A stretch of DNA of 43,232 nucleotides from Streptomyces fildesensis (GCF_016107395.1 NZ_JAAIKO010000055.1:1-43232); one strand, 5' to 3'. Shown: positions 7,328 to 16,176, counted from the stretch's first letter. The notes: generated from the letters alone by a model not told the origin. Translations and numbers: made by a program.

Positions 7328-8560
7328 CTACCCCTGGACGGCGCGGCCGACGGTGACGACGTCGCCGATGACGATGACGGCCGGCGGCCGGATCTCCGCG
7401 TCGGCGACGACCTGGGCGACGGTCGCCAGGGTGCCGTCCACACGCCGCTGCGCGGCCATGGTGCCCTCCTGGATGACGGCGACCGGGGTGTCGGCGGAAC
7501 GGCCGTGCTGGACGAGCGCGGCGGCGATGGCACCGATCCGTTCGACGGCCATGAGCAGCACGAGCGTGCCGCGCAGCTTCGCGAGCGCCGGCCAGTCCAC
7601 GAGGGAACGCGGGTCCTCGGGGGCGACATGGCCGCTGACGACCGTGAACTCGTGCGCGACGCCCCGGTGGGTGACCGGGATGCCGGCGGCGCCGGGCACG
7701 CTGATGGAGCTGGAGATGCCGGGCACGACGGTGCAGGCGATGCCCGCCTCGGCGAGCGCCTCGGCCTCCTCCATGCCGCGCCCGAAGACGAACGGGTCGC
7801 CGCCCTTGAGCCGGACCACGGCCTTGCCGGCCCTGGCGTGCTCGATGAGCGCGTTGTTGATCGCCTCCTGGGCCATGAACCGGCCGTAGGGGATCTTCGC
7901 GGCGTCGATCACCTCGACGTGCGGCGGGAGTTCGTCCAGCAGGTCGCGGGGGCCGAGCCGGTCGGCGATGACCACGTCGGCCTCGGCGAGCAGCCGCCGG
8001 CCGCGCACCGTGATCAGGTCCGGGTCGCCGGGGCCGCCGCCGACGAGCGCCACGCCGGGGGTCCGCTCGCGGTGCCGGGGAGCGACCAGCGTGCCGTCCC
8101 GCAGCCCTTCGACGACCGCGTCGCGGACGGCCGCGGAGCGGCGCGGGTCGCGCCCGGTGAGGACGGCGACGGTCACCCCTTCGCTGCGTCCGGTGGCGGG
8201 GGTCCACGCGGTGGCGGCCTCGGCGTCGTCGCTGCGCACGCACCAGACGCGGCGGGCCTCGGCCTCCGCGGACGCGGCGGCGTTCGCAGTCGTGTCGGTG
8301 GTGGCGATCAGCGCGTACCAGGCGTCCGCGAGGTCGCCCTCCTGGTACGGACGGCGTTCCCAGCGCAGCTCGCCCGCGTCGGCCATCGCCTCGACGGACG
8401 GGGTCGCCGTCGGCGAGACGAGCACGATGTCGGCGCCCGCCGACACGAGCGCCGGCAGCCTGCGCTGCGCGACGGTACCGCCGCCGAGCACGACCACCCG
8501 CCGTCCGGACAGCCGCAACCCGACGGGATAGGCGGGAGCGTCGTTGCGGTCGTCGGCCAT
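7328..8560 (-). CDS. cobA: Siroheme synthase-like / uroporphyrinogen-III C-methyltransferase fusion
   Basis: 410 aa. The N-terminal Rossmann part (LSGRRVVVLGGGTVAQRRLPALVSAGA, residues ~18-44) resembles precorrin-2 dehydrogenase/ferrochelatase. The C-terminal ~240 residues are a SUMT domain: VALVGGGPGDPDLITVRG, VVRLKGGDPFVFGRG and GTLVLLMAVERI. It methylates uroporphyrinogen III to precorrin-2 for cobalamin and siroheme, and may oxidise it to sirohydrochlorin. Start ATG 8560 with AAGGAG 11 nt upstream. It is the last of three co-oriented cobalamin genes. The name cysG would also fit; which product it feeds depends on the N-terminal domain being active. Confidence 0.9.
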   Translation of the reverse strand: MADDRNDAPAYPVGLRLSGRRVVVLGGGTVAQRRLPALVSAGADIVLVSPTATPSVEAMADAGELRWERRPYQEGDLADAWYALIATTDTTANAAASAEAEARRVWCVRSDDAEAATAWTPATGRSEGVTVAVLTGRDPRRSAAVRDAVVEGLRDGTLVAPRHRERTPGVALVGGGPGDPDLITVRGRRLLAEADVVIADRLGPRDLLDELPPHVEVIDAAKIPYGRFMAQEAINNALIEHARAGKAVVRLKGGDPFVFGRGMEEAEALAEAGIACTVVPGISSSISVPGAAGIPVTHRGVAHEFTVVSGHVAPEDPRSLVDWPALAKLRGTLVLLMAVERIGAIAAALVQHGRSADTPVAVIQEGTMAAQRRVDGTLATVAQVVADAEIRPPAVIVIGDVVTVGRAVQG

Positions 8561-8756
8561 GGCTGTACGGCTCCTTGTGGCGAAGTTGCTGCCGCTGCTC
8601 CCTTGGAGCGGCTGTGGTGCGCGCGGGGCCGGGCCCCTGCTGCCAACCCTACGGTCGGATGCGCCCGGGCCGCAGCGCGCAAGATCACACCTGCGCGCGG
8701 CGACGCCGGGCGGCGGCACCCGGCGCGCCCGGCGTTCGCTGCTGACGTCGTGGGCG

Positions 8757-11700
8757 TCAGCCCTTCTCGGTGACTCCCGCGGAGTCGAACGTCGCGACCT
8801 CGTGCATGACGCGCGCAGCGCTCTGCACCAGCGGCAGCGCCAGCAGTGCGCCGGTGCCCTCGCCGAGTCGCAGGTCGAGGTCGATCAGCGGTCGCAGGCC
8901 CAGCTTGGTGAGGGCCGCGACATGGCCCGGCTCGGCGCTGCGGTGGCCGGCGATGCAGGCGGCCAGCACCTCGGGGGCGATGGCGCGGGCGACCAGCGCG
9001 GCGGCGCCGGCGCTGACGCCGTCCAGGATCACCGGTGTGCGCAGCGCCGCGGCGCCGAGCAGCAGGCCGACCATGGCGGCGTGCTCCAGGCCGCCGATCG
9101 CCTCGAGTACGCCGATCGGGTCGGCCGGGTCCGGGCGGTGCAGGTCCAGCGCACGGCGGACGACGTCGATCTTGCGGGCGTGCATCTCGTCGTTGATGCC
9201 GGTGCCGCGACCGGTCACCTCGGCCGGGTCCTGGCCGGTGTAGACCGAGATGAGCGCGGCGGAGGTGGTGGTGTTGGCGATGCCCATCTCGCCGGTGAGC
9301 AGCGCCTTGTTGCCGGCCGCGACCAGGTCGCGGGCGGTCTCGATGCCGACCTCGATGGCGCGCAGCACCTCGTCGCGGGTCATGGCGGGACCGGCGGTGA
9401 AGTCCGCGGTGCCGTACCGGACCTTGCGGGGCAGCAGCCCGGGGGTGCTGGGGAGTTCCGACGCGACGCCGACGTCGATGACGCAGACTTCGGCGCCGAC
9501 CTGGTTGGCGAACGCGTTGCAGACCGCGCCGCCGCCGAGGAAGTTGGCGACCATCTGGGCGGTCACCTCCTGCGGCCAGGACGTGACGCCCTGGGCGTGC
9601 ACCCCGTGGTCACCGGCGAAGATCGCGACGGCCGCGGGCTCCGGGATCGGCGGCGGGCACTGCCGGGACAGGCCGCTGAGCTGCGCGGAGATGATCTCCA
9701 GCATGCCGAGCGCGCCGGCCGGCTTGGTCATCCGCTTCTGCCGCTCCCAGGCCTCGCCGAGCGCCTTGGCGTCCAGCGGGCGGATGCCGCGGAGCGTCTC
9801 CTCCAGCAGGTCGTGCGGCTCCTCGCCGGGCAGGGCGCGGTTGCCGTACTCCTCGTCGTGGACCACCCAGGACAGCGGGCGGCGCTGGGACCAGCCGGCC
9901 TGCATCAGCTCGGGCTCTTCCGGGAACTCGTCGACGTAGCCGATACAGAGGTAGGCGACGACTTCGAGGTGCTCGGGCAGCCCCAGCTCACGGACCATCT
10001 GGCGCTCGTCGAAGAAGCTGACCCAGCCGACCCCGAGCCCTTCGGCGCGGGCGGCGAGCCACAGGTTCTCGACCGCGAGGGCGGAGGAGTACGGGGCCAT
10101 CTGCGGCTGGGTGTGCCGGCCGAGCGTGTGCCGGCCGCCACGGGTGGGGTCGGCGGTGACGACGATGTTGACCGGGGTGTCGAGGATCGCCTCGATCTTC
10201 AGCTCCCGGAACTGCTTGGCGCGGGCCTTCGGCAGCGACTTGGCGTACGCGTCGCGTTGCTCGTTTGCCAGCTCGTGCATACGCTCGCGGGTCTTGGCGG
10301 AGCGGATGACCACGAAGTCCCAGGGCTGCGAGTGGCCGACGCTGGGGGCGGTGTGGGCCGCCTCCAGGACGCGCAGCAGCACCTCGTGCGGGATGGGGTC
10401 GTCGCGGAAGCCGTTGCGGATGTCCCGGCGTTCGCGGATCACGCGGTGGACCGCGTCACGGACGGCGGGTTCGTACCCGTCGGCGGCGGGCTGCCGCACG
10501 ACCGGTACGGGTGCCTCGGCGGGCGGGGCGGCGGACTCGTCCGGCTCACCGGGGAGTTCGGCCGGGACCGGCGTACCGGGCACGGGCGGCTGCTCGGCCG
10601 GAACCGGCGCCAGGACGGCGGCGGTCAGGTCCGGGGCGGGAGCGTCCGGCACCGGAGCGTCCTGCGGTGCGGACGGCGCCGGGGCCGCCGCTGCCGGTAC
10701 GCCGATGGGCTCGGGCAGCGCGTCGGGCAGGACGTAGGGCTCCGCCGGGTGCTGGGCGGGAGCCGCCGGAGGAGTGATCGTTTCGGCAGGGACCTCGGTG
10801 ACCTGCACCGGCGGCTGCGCGGCGACGACGACCGGCGGCACCTGCACGTTCACGGACGGCTGCACCGGCTCCGGTGCGACGGGAGCCACGGGTGCCACTG
10901 CTTCCACGGGTGCGACGGGCGCGACCGGTTCGGCCTGCGCTGCCGGCGCGACGGCGATCGGTGCGGCCACGGCGTCCGGGACGGGCGTGCCCGCGTGCGG
11001 CGTTGCCGGCACTCCCTGGGCGGGGACGACCGGTGCCACGGCCTGCGGCTGGACCGCGGCGGGGTGCTCGGCCTGGACGGACGGCTGGGCCGCGACCGAC
11101 TGCTCCACCGCGGCCTGCGGCTGCGGCTGGACCGGCTCGGGCGCGGGTACCGCCGCGAGGACCACGGGCGGGAGGTCCTGCTGCTGCGCCACGGGGACGG
11201 CGGGCGCCGCCGACGGCCATGCGCTGCCCTGGACGGGCGAGCCCGGCTGCCCGACGGCGGCGGGCTCGGGAGCCTCGCCGGTCTGCTGCGCGGGGATGGC
11301 TGCGGAGTCGCTGTGCGGGACGTCGAGGTACTCGGGTCCCGCGGTGGCCGGGCCGCCGGTCGCGCGCAGCGGGGCGGGCGTCTGGCCCTGGGCCGTAGCC
11401 GGTCCGCGGTCGGCCAGCGAGCGGACGGAGACACCGCTGGAAGCCGGGTCCGGCATCGGCGGACCCATGTGCAACGGCCGCCGGGGCGGCGTCGGCTGGG
11501 CGGCCGGCTGCTCGGCGGCGAACGGCTCGGCCGCCGGCTCCGGAACCTGCTCCGTGGCCTGCTGGGCCACGGGCTCCGGTTCCTGGACGGCGGCGGGGAC
11601 CGCACCCTCGGGCAGCGGCTGCTCGGCCTGCGGCAGCCGGACCGTCCCGTAGTCGAGGGATCCGGAGTCGCGTCCCGCGGACTCGTGGGACGCGTGCCCC

Positions 11701-12008
11701 TCTCCGTTGAGGGGAGGCACGACGACCTCGGGCTGCGGCGGAACGGGCTGGGGATCGCTCCAGGAGCCCTGCAGACTGGGCATCAGGAGCAGGTCCTCGT
11801 CGTCGTCGACCGCCGGGCCGGAAGGCTCCGACTGGTCGAGGAAGGTGTACGCGGGAGCGCCGTCGCCGCTCAGCGCGTCCGTTCCCCAGTGGGGAGCGGT
11901 CGGTTGGTGAGCGGCACTGCCGGGCAGATCGGCGGGCGGCTGCGGAACCGCTTCCCCGACTGCGTTCTCCGGCAGTCCCTCGCCCGGGACCTGGCCGGTG
12001 TCAGTCAT
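8757..12008 (-). CDS. cobT: BluB-CobT fusion with ~510-aa disordered N-terminus
   Basis: 1083 aa. Residues 1-~510 are low-complexity Pro/Ala/Val/Gln/Glu (for example VAPVAPVEAVAPVAPVAPEP), with no fold recognisable. About 511-725 is a BluB/nitroreductase domain (VIRERRDIRNGFRDDPIP, AAHTAPSVGHSQPWDFVVI, AEGLGVGWVSFF) that makes 5,6-dimethylbenzimidazole from FMN. About 735-1083 is CobT (KPAGALGMLE, IFAGDHGVHAQGVTSWPQEVTAQMV, LLTGEMGIANTTTSAAL, HRSAEPGH), which activates that base with nicotinate mononucleotide. Lower-ligand synthesis and activation thus sit in one chain. Start: ATG 12008, overlapped by a 6-codon mini-ORF. The 196-bp gap to the next gene (8561-8756) shows no B12 box. Confidence 0.9.
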   Translation of the reverse strand: MTDTGQVPGEGLPENAVGEAVPQPPADLPGSAAHQPTAPHWGTDALSGDGAPAYTFLDQSEPSGPAVDDDEDLLLMPSLQGSWSDPQPVPPQPEVVVPPLNGEGHASHESAGRDSGSLDYGTVRLPQAEQPLPEGAVPAAVQEPEPVAQQATEQVPEPAAEPFAAEQPAAQPTPPRRPLHMGPPMPDPASSGVSVRSLADRGPATAQGQTPAPLRATGGPATAGPEYLDVPHSDSAAIPAQQTGEAPEPAAVGQPGSPVQGSAWPSAAPAVPVAQQQDLPPVVLAAVPAPEPVQPQPQAAVEQSVAAQPSVQAEHPAAVQPQAVAPVVPAQGVPATPHAGTPVPDAVAAPIAVAPAAQAEPVAPVAPVEAVAPVAPVAPEPVQPSVNVQVPPVVVAAQPPVQVTEVPAETITPPAAPAQHPAEPYVLPDALPEPIGVPAAAAPAPSAPQDAPVPDAPAPDLTAAVLAPVPAEQPPVPGTPVPAELPGEPDESAAPPAEAPVPVVRQPAADGYEPAVRDAVHRVIRERRDIRNGFRDDPIPHEVLLRVLEAAHTAPSVGHSQPWDFVVIRSAKTRERMHELANEQRDAYAKSLPKARAKQFRELKIEAILDTPVNIVVTADPTRGGRHTLGRHTQPQMAPYSSALAVENLWLAARAEGLGVGWVSFFDERQMVRELGLPEHLEVVAYLCIGYVDEFPEEPELMQAGWSQRRPLSWVVHDEEYGNRALPGEEPHDLLEETLRGIRPLDAKALGEAWERQKRMTKPAGALGMLEIISAQLSGLSRQCPPPIPEPAAVAIFAGDHGVHAQGVTSWPQEVTAQMVANFLGGGAVCNAFANQVGAEVCVIDVGVASELPSTPGLLPRKVRYGTADFTAGPAMTRDEVLRAIEVGIETARDLVAAGNKALLTGEMGIANTTTSAALISVYTGQDPAEVTGRGTGINDEMHARKIDVVRRALDLHRPDPADPIGVLEAIGGLEHAAMVGLLLGAAALRTPVILDGVSAGAAALVARAIAPEVLAACIAGHRSAEPGHVAALTKLGLRPLIDLDLRLGEGTGALLALPLVQSAARVMHEVATFDSAGVTEKG

Positions 12009-12025
12009 GCGTGCCCCTCGCCCAT
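12005..12025 (-). CDS. Six-codon mini-ORF overlapping the bluB-cobT start
   Basis: Reads MGEGHA then TGA, with the TGA overlapping the bluB-cobT ATG as ATGA (12005-12008). A strong GGAAGGAG lies 8 nt before this mini-ORF's ATG, a better ribosome site than the GAGGGG before the long gene. It could couple translation or simply be an alternative landing site. I see no amino-acid-sensing composition. Low certainty that it is biologically meaningful. Confidence 0.35.
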   Translation of the reverse strand: MGEGHA

Positions 12026-12149
12026 CGGTATCGCTCCTTCCAACGCCGCGCCGCGCACACTGTCCACCCGCCGGCCACAACGGCCGGAAGGCGGGGAATG
12101 CGGCGCGTCGGCACCGCGTGTGCTGCCCGGCGGCGACGGATGACCAGCA

Positions 12150-12168
12150 GATCGACAACGGGTCGATC
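12150..12168. promoter_or_regulatory. 7-bp inverted repeat, possible operator
   Basis: GATCGAC-AACGG-GTCGATC is a perfect inverted repeat in the 261-bp gap between cobL (stop 12270) and the bluB-cobT start (12008). Size and spacing (19 bp) suit a dimeric repressor. A hairpin CCGGCC/GGCCGG lies nearby at about 12071-12087. I looked for a cobalamin riboswitch in this gap and did not recognise one. Confidence 0.3.
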
Positions 12169-12269
12169 CGTCAACGCACGACGACGGCACAACGATCCGC
12201 CAGCCTACCGCGCGTGCGCCGGAGGACGGTCCAAGGGTCCACAGTGCGGGCGGGCCGGCGGGCCCGCTG

Positions 12270-13472
12270 TCACCTGCGGTGGCCGCAGAGGGCGAAGGTG
12301 ACGAGGCGTTCGCGTTCCGCCCAGCCGGAATCCAGTTCGACGGTCTGCAGCAGGGCGCGTTCGACGTCGTAGCCGCCCTCCTCCAGGGCCCGGCTGACCG
12401 CCTCCGCCTCGTCCCGGTTGCCCGCACTCGCGACGATGCGCTCGGGGCGCCGGGCGGCGCACGCCGTGACGACTTCGGCGTCTCCCCCGCCGATCCGGAT
12501 GACGTCCGGCTCGGGGAGGTCCTCCAGCGCCTGCGGCGCGGTGCCGTGCACGACCTGGAGCTGGACGCCGAAGCGCCGGCCGGCCGCCGTGATCCAGTCG
12601 CAGGCGTCCTCGTCACGGTCCACCGCGATCACCGCCGCGCCGAACCGGGCGGCCTCCACGGCGAACGCCCCGTCCGCGGAGCCGATGTCCCAGACCAGGT
12701 CACCGGTGCGCGGTCCCAGCCGGGCGAGTTGGAGCGCCCGCAGCTGGTGCGAGCCGTCGCCGCCGTACTCCGAGGACGGCAGGGCCCAGCCGCGCACCGC
12801 GCCGGGGAACCCCGGGTCGCGGCCGGCGATCCAGCCGCTGCGGCCCGCGACCGCCGGGTCCGCGGAGGTGATGCCGCCGACGACCAGGACGACGTTGGGA
12901 TCGCGCCAGATGTGGTCGGCGACCTTGTCCGAGGTGAGGACGCTGACCTGCTCGTGTTCGGTGCCCAGCGCCTCGCAGATGACGAAGGTGCGGTGTACGC
13001 CCTCGAGCAGCAGGGCGAGTTCCGCGGGGCCCGCGCCGGGTGCGGTCAGCACGGCGACCTTGGGGTAGGCCCGGCACACATTGACCGCGCGGCGCAGCGA
13101 CCGGCTGTGCGCGACGACGACGCGGGCGTCCTCCCACGGCATGTCGGCCAGCGCGAAGGCCCGTGCGACGGAGGAGACGCCGGGGACGACCTCGATCTCC
13201 AGGCCGTGCTCCGGATCGCGCAGGGCGCGCACGACGCCGAAGAAGCCCGGGTCGCCGTCGGCCAGTACCACCGCGGTGCCCCGGTGCTTGGCGATCCGGC
13301 GGGCGGCCAGTTCGATGCTGCCGAGCACGATCCGCTCGGCGGCCGCCGGTACGTACGGCAGGTCCAGATGACGGCGGGTACCGGCCACCAGGGTGGCTGC
13401 GGCGAGCGCCGACAGCGCGGCATCGGACGGCGGCGAGCCGTCCCACCCGATCACGGTGACCCGGTCGGCCAT
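12270..13472 (-). CDS. cobL: Precorrin-6Y C5,15-methyltransferase (decarboxylating), CbiE-CbiT fusion
   Basis: 400 aa, the usual length of fused CobL. N-terminal CbiE-type tetrapyrrole methylase (VTVIGWDG, VVLADGDPGFFGVVRAL, VVPGVSSVARAFALADMPWEDARVV); C-terminal CbiT-type class I methyltransferase (LVWDIGSADGAFAVEAARFGAAVIAVDRD). It methylates C5 and C15 and decarboxylates precorrin-6B on the aerobic cobalamin route. The CbiT SAM loop reads DIGSADG where DxGxGxG is usual, and CbiE has VAHSR where SLHGR is common, so the sequence is somewhat divergent. AGGAG lies 9 nt before the ATG. First of the three co-oriented cobalamin genes. Confidence 0.85.
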   Translation of the reverse strand: MADRVTVIGWDGSPPSDAALSALAAATLVAGTRRHLDLPYVPAAAERIVLGSIELAARRIAKHRGTAVVLADGDPGFFGVVRALRDPEHGLEIEVVPGVSSVARAFALADMPWEDARVVVAHSRSLRRAVNVCRAYPKVAVLTAPGAGPAELALLLEGVHRTFVICEALGTEHEQVSVLTSDKVADHIWRDPNVVLVVGGITSADPAVAGRSGWIAGRDPGFPGAVRGWALPSSEYGGDGSHQLRALQLARLGPRTGDLVWDIGSADGAFAVEAARFGAAVIAVDRDEDACDWITAAGRRFGVQLQVVHGTAPQALEDLPEPDVIRIGGGDAEVVTACAARRPERIVASAGNRDEAEAVSRALEEGGYDVERALLQTVELDSGWAERERLVTFALCGHRR

Positions 13473-13595
13473 GTCGTCAGTCTCCTGGGCGTGGTCGCGG
13501 TCGGTGTCCGGGCGTGGCGCGCTCCCCCGGGAAAGCACAGTACCCCGGGGCCCGATCTTGACCGGACGACGGCGCCGACGGCGCCTGCAGGGTCG

Positions 13596-14243
13596 TTACT
13601 CCCAGTCGGCGAAGGCCACGTACCCCTCGTCCCCCGAGCCCCGGCCGCGCGGTACGTCCAGGTCCTCCGGGAGCAGGCTCCACACGATCAGGTCGGTCCT
13701 CATCTCCGCCCACCGGCCGCCCGGGTCCTCCTCCGGCCGGCTGCGCACTATGCCGGCGTTGCGCAGCACGCCCTCGCTGATGCAGCCGATCTTCTGGGCG
13801 ACCTGCTGGGAGGCGGTGTTGTCGGCGGCGATCCGCAGTTCGAGGCGCTCGAACTTCTGGTCGTCGAAGAGCCACTGGGTGACGGCGAGCACCGACTCGG
13901 AGGCGTATCCCTCGCCGCGCGCCCAGGGGGCGGTCATGTAGCCGATCTCACTGCTGCGGATGCGCCAGTCGGTGTTCTGCAGATGGACGGTGCCGACCAG
14001 CCGCTGGGTGAGGAACTCGGTGACGGCGAAGACGATGCCGCGGCCCTCGGTGCGTTCCGCGGGGGCGATCCGGGTGGCGAAGGCGCGGGCGTCGTCCTCG
14101 GTGTACGGCTGGGCGACGGACGTCCAGGCGGTGACCAGCTCATCGTTCATCATCTCCGCGAGGGCGGGGATGTCGGCTTCCTCGTAGGGGCGCAGCACCA
14201 GCCGCTCCGTACTGATGGAGATGTCCGGAAAGGTGGAGGTCAT
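13596..14243 (-). CDS. GNAT acetyltransferase, RimJ/RimL type
   Basis: 215 aa from the ATG (MTSTFPD) with GGAG upstream. RimJ/RimL-like GNAT fold: STERLVLRPYEEADIPAL at the N-terminus, IGYMTAPWARGEGYASESVLAVTQWLFD for the acetyl-CoA loop, and LELRIAADNTASQQVAQKIGCISEGVLRNAGIV, the characteristic N.aS..v.eklGF.eEG segment. Members acetylate protein N-termini, ribosomal proteins or small molecules. A compact GGCGCC/GGCGCC hairpin at about 13575-13589 lies just past its stop. The acceptor substrate is unknown. Confidence 0.85.
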   Translation of the reverse strand: MTSTFPDISISTERLVLRPYEEADIPALAEMMNDELVTAWTSVAQPYTEDDARAFATRIAPAERTEGRGIVFAVTEFLTQRLVGTVHLQNTDWRIRSSEIGYMTAPWARGEGYASESVLAVTQWLFDDQKFERLELRIAADNTASQQVAQKIGCISEGVLRNAGIVRSRPEEDPGGRWAEMRTDLIVWSLLPEDLDVPRGRGSGDEGYVAFADWE

Positions 14244-14326
14244 TCGCTGCTCCGTAACCAGGGCATGTGTGGAGAGCACAGCATGCAGCATCGGCCGCGA
14301 CATTCGCAGAGCGGGCTCGCAGAACG

Positions 14327-14352
14327 GTTCACGGGAGGGGTGATCCGTGAAC
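14327..14352. repeat. 8-bp inverted repeat, possible operator
   Basis: GTTCACGG and CCGTGAAC are separated by 10 nt in the 186-bp divergent region between the GNAT gene (start 14243, minus) and the methyltransferase (start 14430, plus). It could be an operator or a weak hairpin; nothing else identifies it. Confidence 0.3.
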
Positions 14353-14429
14353 GCCCTTCCAGGGTAGGCCGTATGACGGCCGGGGCGGGTATCGGCTGCC
14401 GCCGTCCGACCCTGCTAGCGTCTGGCCGC

Positions 14430-15221
14430 GTGACGTTGCACCACGCAGCAGGAGTCGGATCCCAGCGGGCCGCGGGTTTGTACGAGCGCTCCCGCCCCTC
14501 GTACCCCATGGCCGCGCTCGCCGCGCTGGCGGACGCCCTGCCGCTGCAGGCGGGGCGGACGGCGGTCGATCTCGGGGCGGGCACGGGCAAGTTCACCCGG
14601 CTGCTGGCGCTGACCGGGGCCGAGGTGCTGGCCGTGGAGCCGGTGCCGGAGATGCGCGAACGGCTGGCCGCGCTGCTGCCCGGCGTGGTGGTGACGGCGG
14701 GCACGGCGGAGGCGACGGGGCTGCCGGACGGCTGCGCGGACGCGGTGGTGGCGGCGCAGTCCTGGCACTGGTTCCAGGAGACGGACGCGCTCGACGAGGT
14801 GGAGCGGCTGCTGCGGCCGGGCGGCGCGCTCGCCCTGGTGTGGAACACGTACGACACCTCGGTGCCGTGGGTGCGCGACTTCCAGGACATCTTCTTCCGG
14901 CTGGCGCCGCGCGATCTGCCGAGCCCGCCGCTGGCCTCCGGCATCGGGGATCCCGACAACCGGTGGCGCAGGTCCTTCGAGGGACGGCCGGGCTGGGGCC
15001 GGGTGCACGAGCGGCACTGGCCCAACCCGCATTCGACGACCGTCGAGGACGTCGTCGAGCGGATGATGTCGTCCAGCCACATCGCGGTGCTGGACGCGGC
15101 CGAGCAGGAGCGGGTGCGGGCCGATCTGGAGTCGCTGCTCGGCGCGCACGAGCCGACCCGGCGCGGCGGCGACATCGAGATGCCGTACATGACGGACGTG
15201 TACTGGGTGCGGCGCCGGTAA
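14430..15221 (+). CDS. SAM-dependent methyltransferase, class I (Methyltransf_11 type)
   Basis: 263 aa from GTG 14430. The SAM-binding motif is VDLGAGTGKFTRLLA, then VLAVEPVPEMRERLAAL and DAVVAAQSWHWFQETDALDEVERLLRPGGALALVWN, typical of the UbiE/COQ5-like superfamily. The C-terminal third is less conserved and probably sets the substrate, which is unknown. There is no ribosome site; a TAGCGT -10-like box (14416-14421) ends 8 nt before the GTG, so the mRNA is probably leaderless. A strong shared terminator follows at 15236. Confidence 0.85.
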   Translation: MTLHHAAGVGSQRAAGLYERSRPSYPMAALAALADALPLQAGRTAVDLGAGTGKFTRLLALTGAEVLAVEPVPEMRERLAALLPGVVVTAGTAEATGLPDGCADAVVAAQSWHWFQETDALDEVERLLRPGGALALVWNTYDTSVPWVRDFQDIFFRLAPRDLPSPPLASGIGDPDNRWRRSFEGRPGWGRVHERHWPNPHSTTVEDVVERMMSSSHIAVLDAAEQERVRADLESLLGAHEPTRRGGDIEMPYMTDVYWVRRR

Positions 15222-15235
15222 CGGGCCACGACGCA

Positions 15236-15273
15236 CCGCACCCCGGCCGCCTGGTCGGGCGGCCGGGGTGCGG
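15236..15273. terminator. 16-bp bidirectional terminator
   Basis: CCGCACCCCGGCCGCC (15236-15251) pairs perfectly with GGCGGCCGGGGTGCGG (15258-15273) around a 6-nt loop. It separates the convergent methyltransferase (stop 15221) and metQ (stop 15285). Confidence 0.85.
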
Positions 15274-15284
15274 AGGCGCGGATG

Positions 15285-16124
15285 TCAGGCGGCGGGCTTG
15301 CCGAACGCCGGGACGACCGAGCCGTGGTACTTGGTCTCGATGAACTTCTTGACCTCAGGGGAGTTGAGCAGCTTGACGAGCTTCACGACCCGCGGGTCGT
15401 TCTGCTTGCCGTCCTTGACCGCCAGGAAGTTGGCGTAGGGGTTGCCCTCGGCCTTCTCCAGGGCGAGCGTGCCCTTGACCGGGTCGAGCTTGGCACCGAG
15501 CGCCACATTGCCGTTGATGACGGCGGCGGCCACGTCGGGCAGCTGGCTGGGCAGCAGCTCCGCCTTCGCGTCCTTGAACTTCAGGCCCTTGCTGTCGGCG
15601 ATGTCCTGCAGGCTGGCGTTGGCGCCGACGCCGGGCTTGAGCGTGATCAGGCCCTTGGAGGCGATCAGCTGCAGCGCGCGGCCCTGGTTGGTCGTGTCGC
15701 TGGGCACGGCGATGGTGTCGCCGGCCTTGATCTCGGCGAGCGTCTTCGCCTTGCCCGGGTAGAGGCCGAGCGGTTCGAGCTCGACGTTCACGACCGGGAC
15801 GATGTGCGTCTTGTTCTTGGCGTTGAAGTCGTCGAGGTACGGCTTGTGCTGGAAGAAGTTGGCGCCGACCTCGCCGTTCTCGGTGGCGGTGTTCGGTATG
15901 ACGTAGTCGTCGAACTCCTTCACCTCCAGCTTCAGTCCGGCCTTCTCCGCCAGGTTGTCCTTGACGAACTTCAGGATGTCGGCGTGCGGCACGGGGCTCG
16001 CGGCGACGACCAGCGCGTCGTTCTCGCCGTCCTTCTGGGTCGGGTTGGAGGCGCAGGCGCTCAGGCCCAGAGCGAGGGCTCCGGCGGCCAGCACAGCAGT
16101 GGTGATCCTGGTGGTGTTACGCAC
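15285..16124 (-). CDS. metQ: Methionine ABC transporter substrate-binding lipoprotein
   Basis: 279 aa. The signal peptide has lipobox LSAC (21-24), so Cys24 is lipidated and the protein sits on the outer face of the membrane. The mature protein is NlpA/MetQ family: LKLEVKEFDDYVIPNTATENGEVGANFFQHKPYL, TIAVPSDTTNQGRALQLIASKGLI and a C-terminal NPYANFLAVKDGKQNDPRV segment. It binds methionine (possibly D-Met or sulfoxides) for MetI/MetN. GTG start with AAGAGG about 9 nt upstream. The 52-bp gap to metI suggests the same transcript. Confidence 0.92.
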   Translation of the reverse strand: MRNTTRITTAVLAAGALALGLSACASNPTQKDGENDALVVAASPVPHADILKFVKDNLAEKAGLKLEVKEFDDYVIPNTATENGEVGANFFQHKPYLDDFNAKNKTHIVPVVNVELEPLGLYPGKAKTLAEIKAGDTIAVPSDTTNQGRALQLIASKGLITLKPGVGANASLQDIADSKGLKFKDAKAELLPSQLPDVAAAVINGNVALGAKLDPVKGTLALEKAEGNPYANFLAVKDGKQNDPRVVKLVKLLNSPEVKKFIETKYHGSVVPAFGKPAA

Positions 16125-16176
16125 GAAAAGTGCCTCTTTCTCAGTGGATGGTACGAGCCGGAGGAAGCCCGGCGGG

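Noticed and set aside
8544..12143. 1199-codon plus-strand open frame
   Set aside because: It is the antisense shadow of the bluB-cobT gene; its composition is that of a high-GC antisense frame (Gly/Arg/Asp/Val-rich, no domains).
12009..12269. Cobalamin riboswitch before bluB-cobT
   Set aside because: No B12-box-like sequence or matching conserved helices found in this gap, nor in 8561-8756 or 13473-13595.
12279..15221. 980-codon plus-strand open frame
   Set aside because: Only the last 263 codons, from GTG 14430, form a recognisable methyltransferase; the rest is antisense to cobL and the acetyltransferase.
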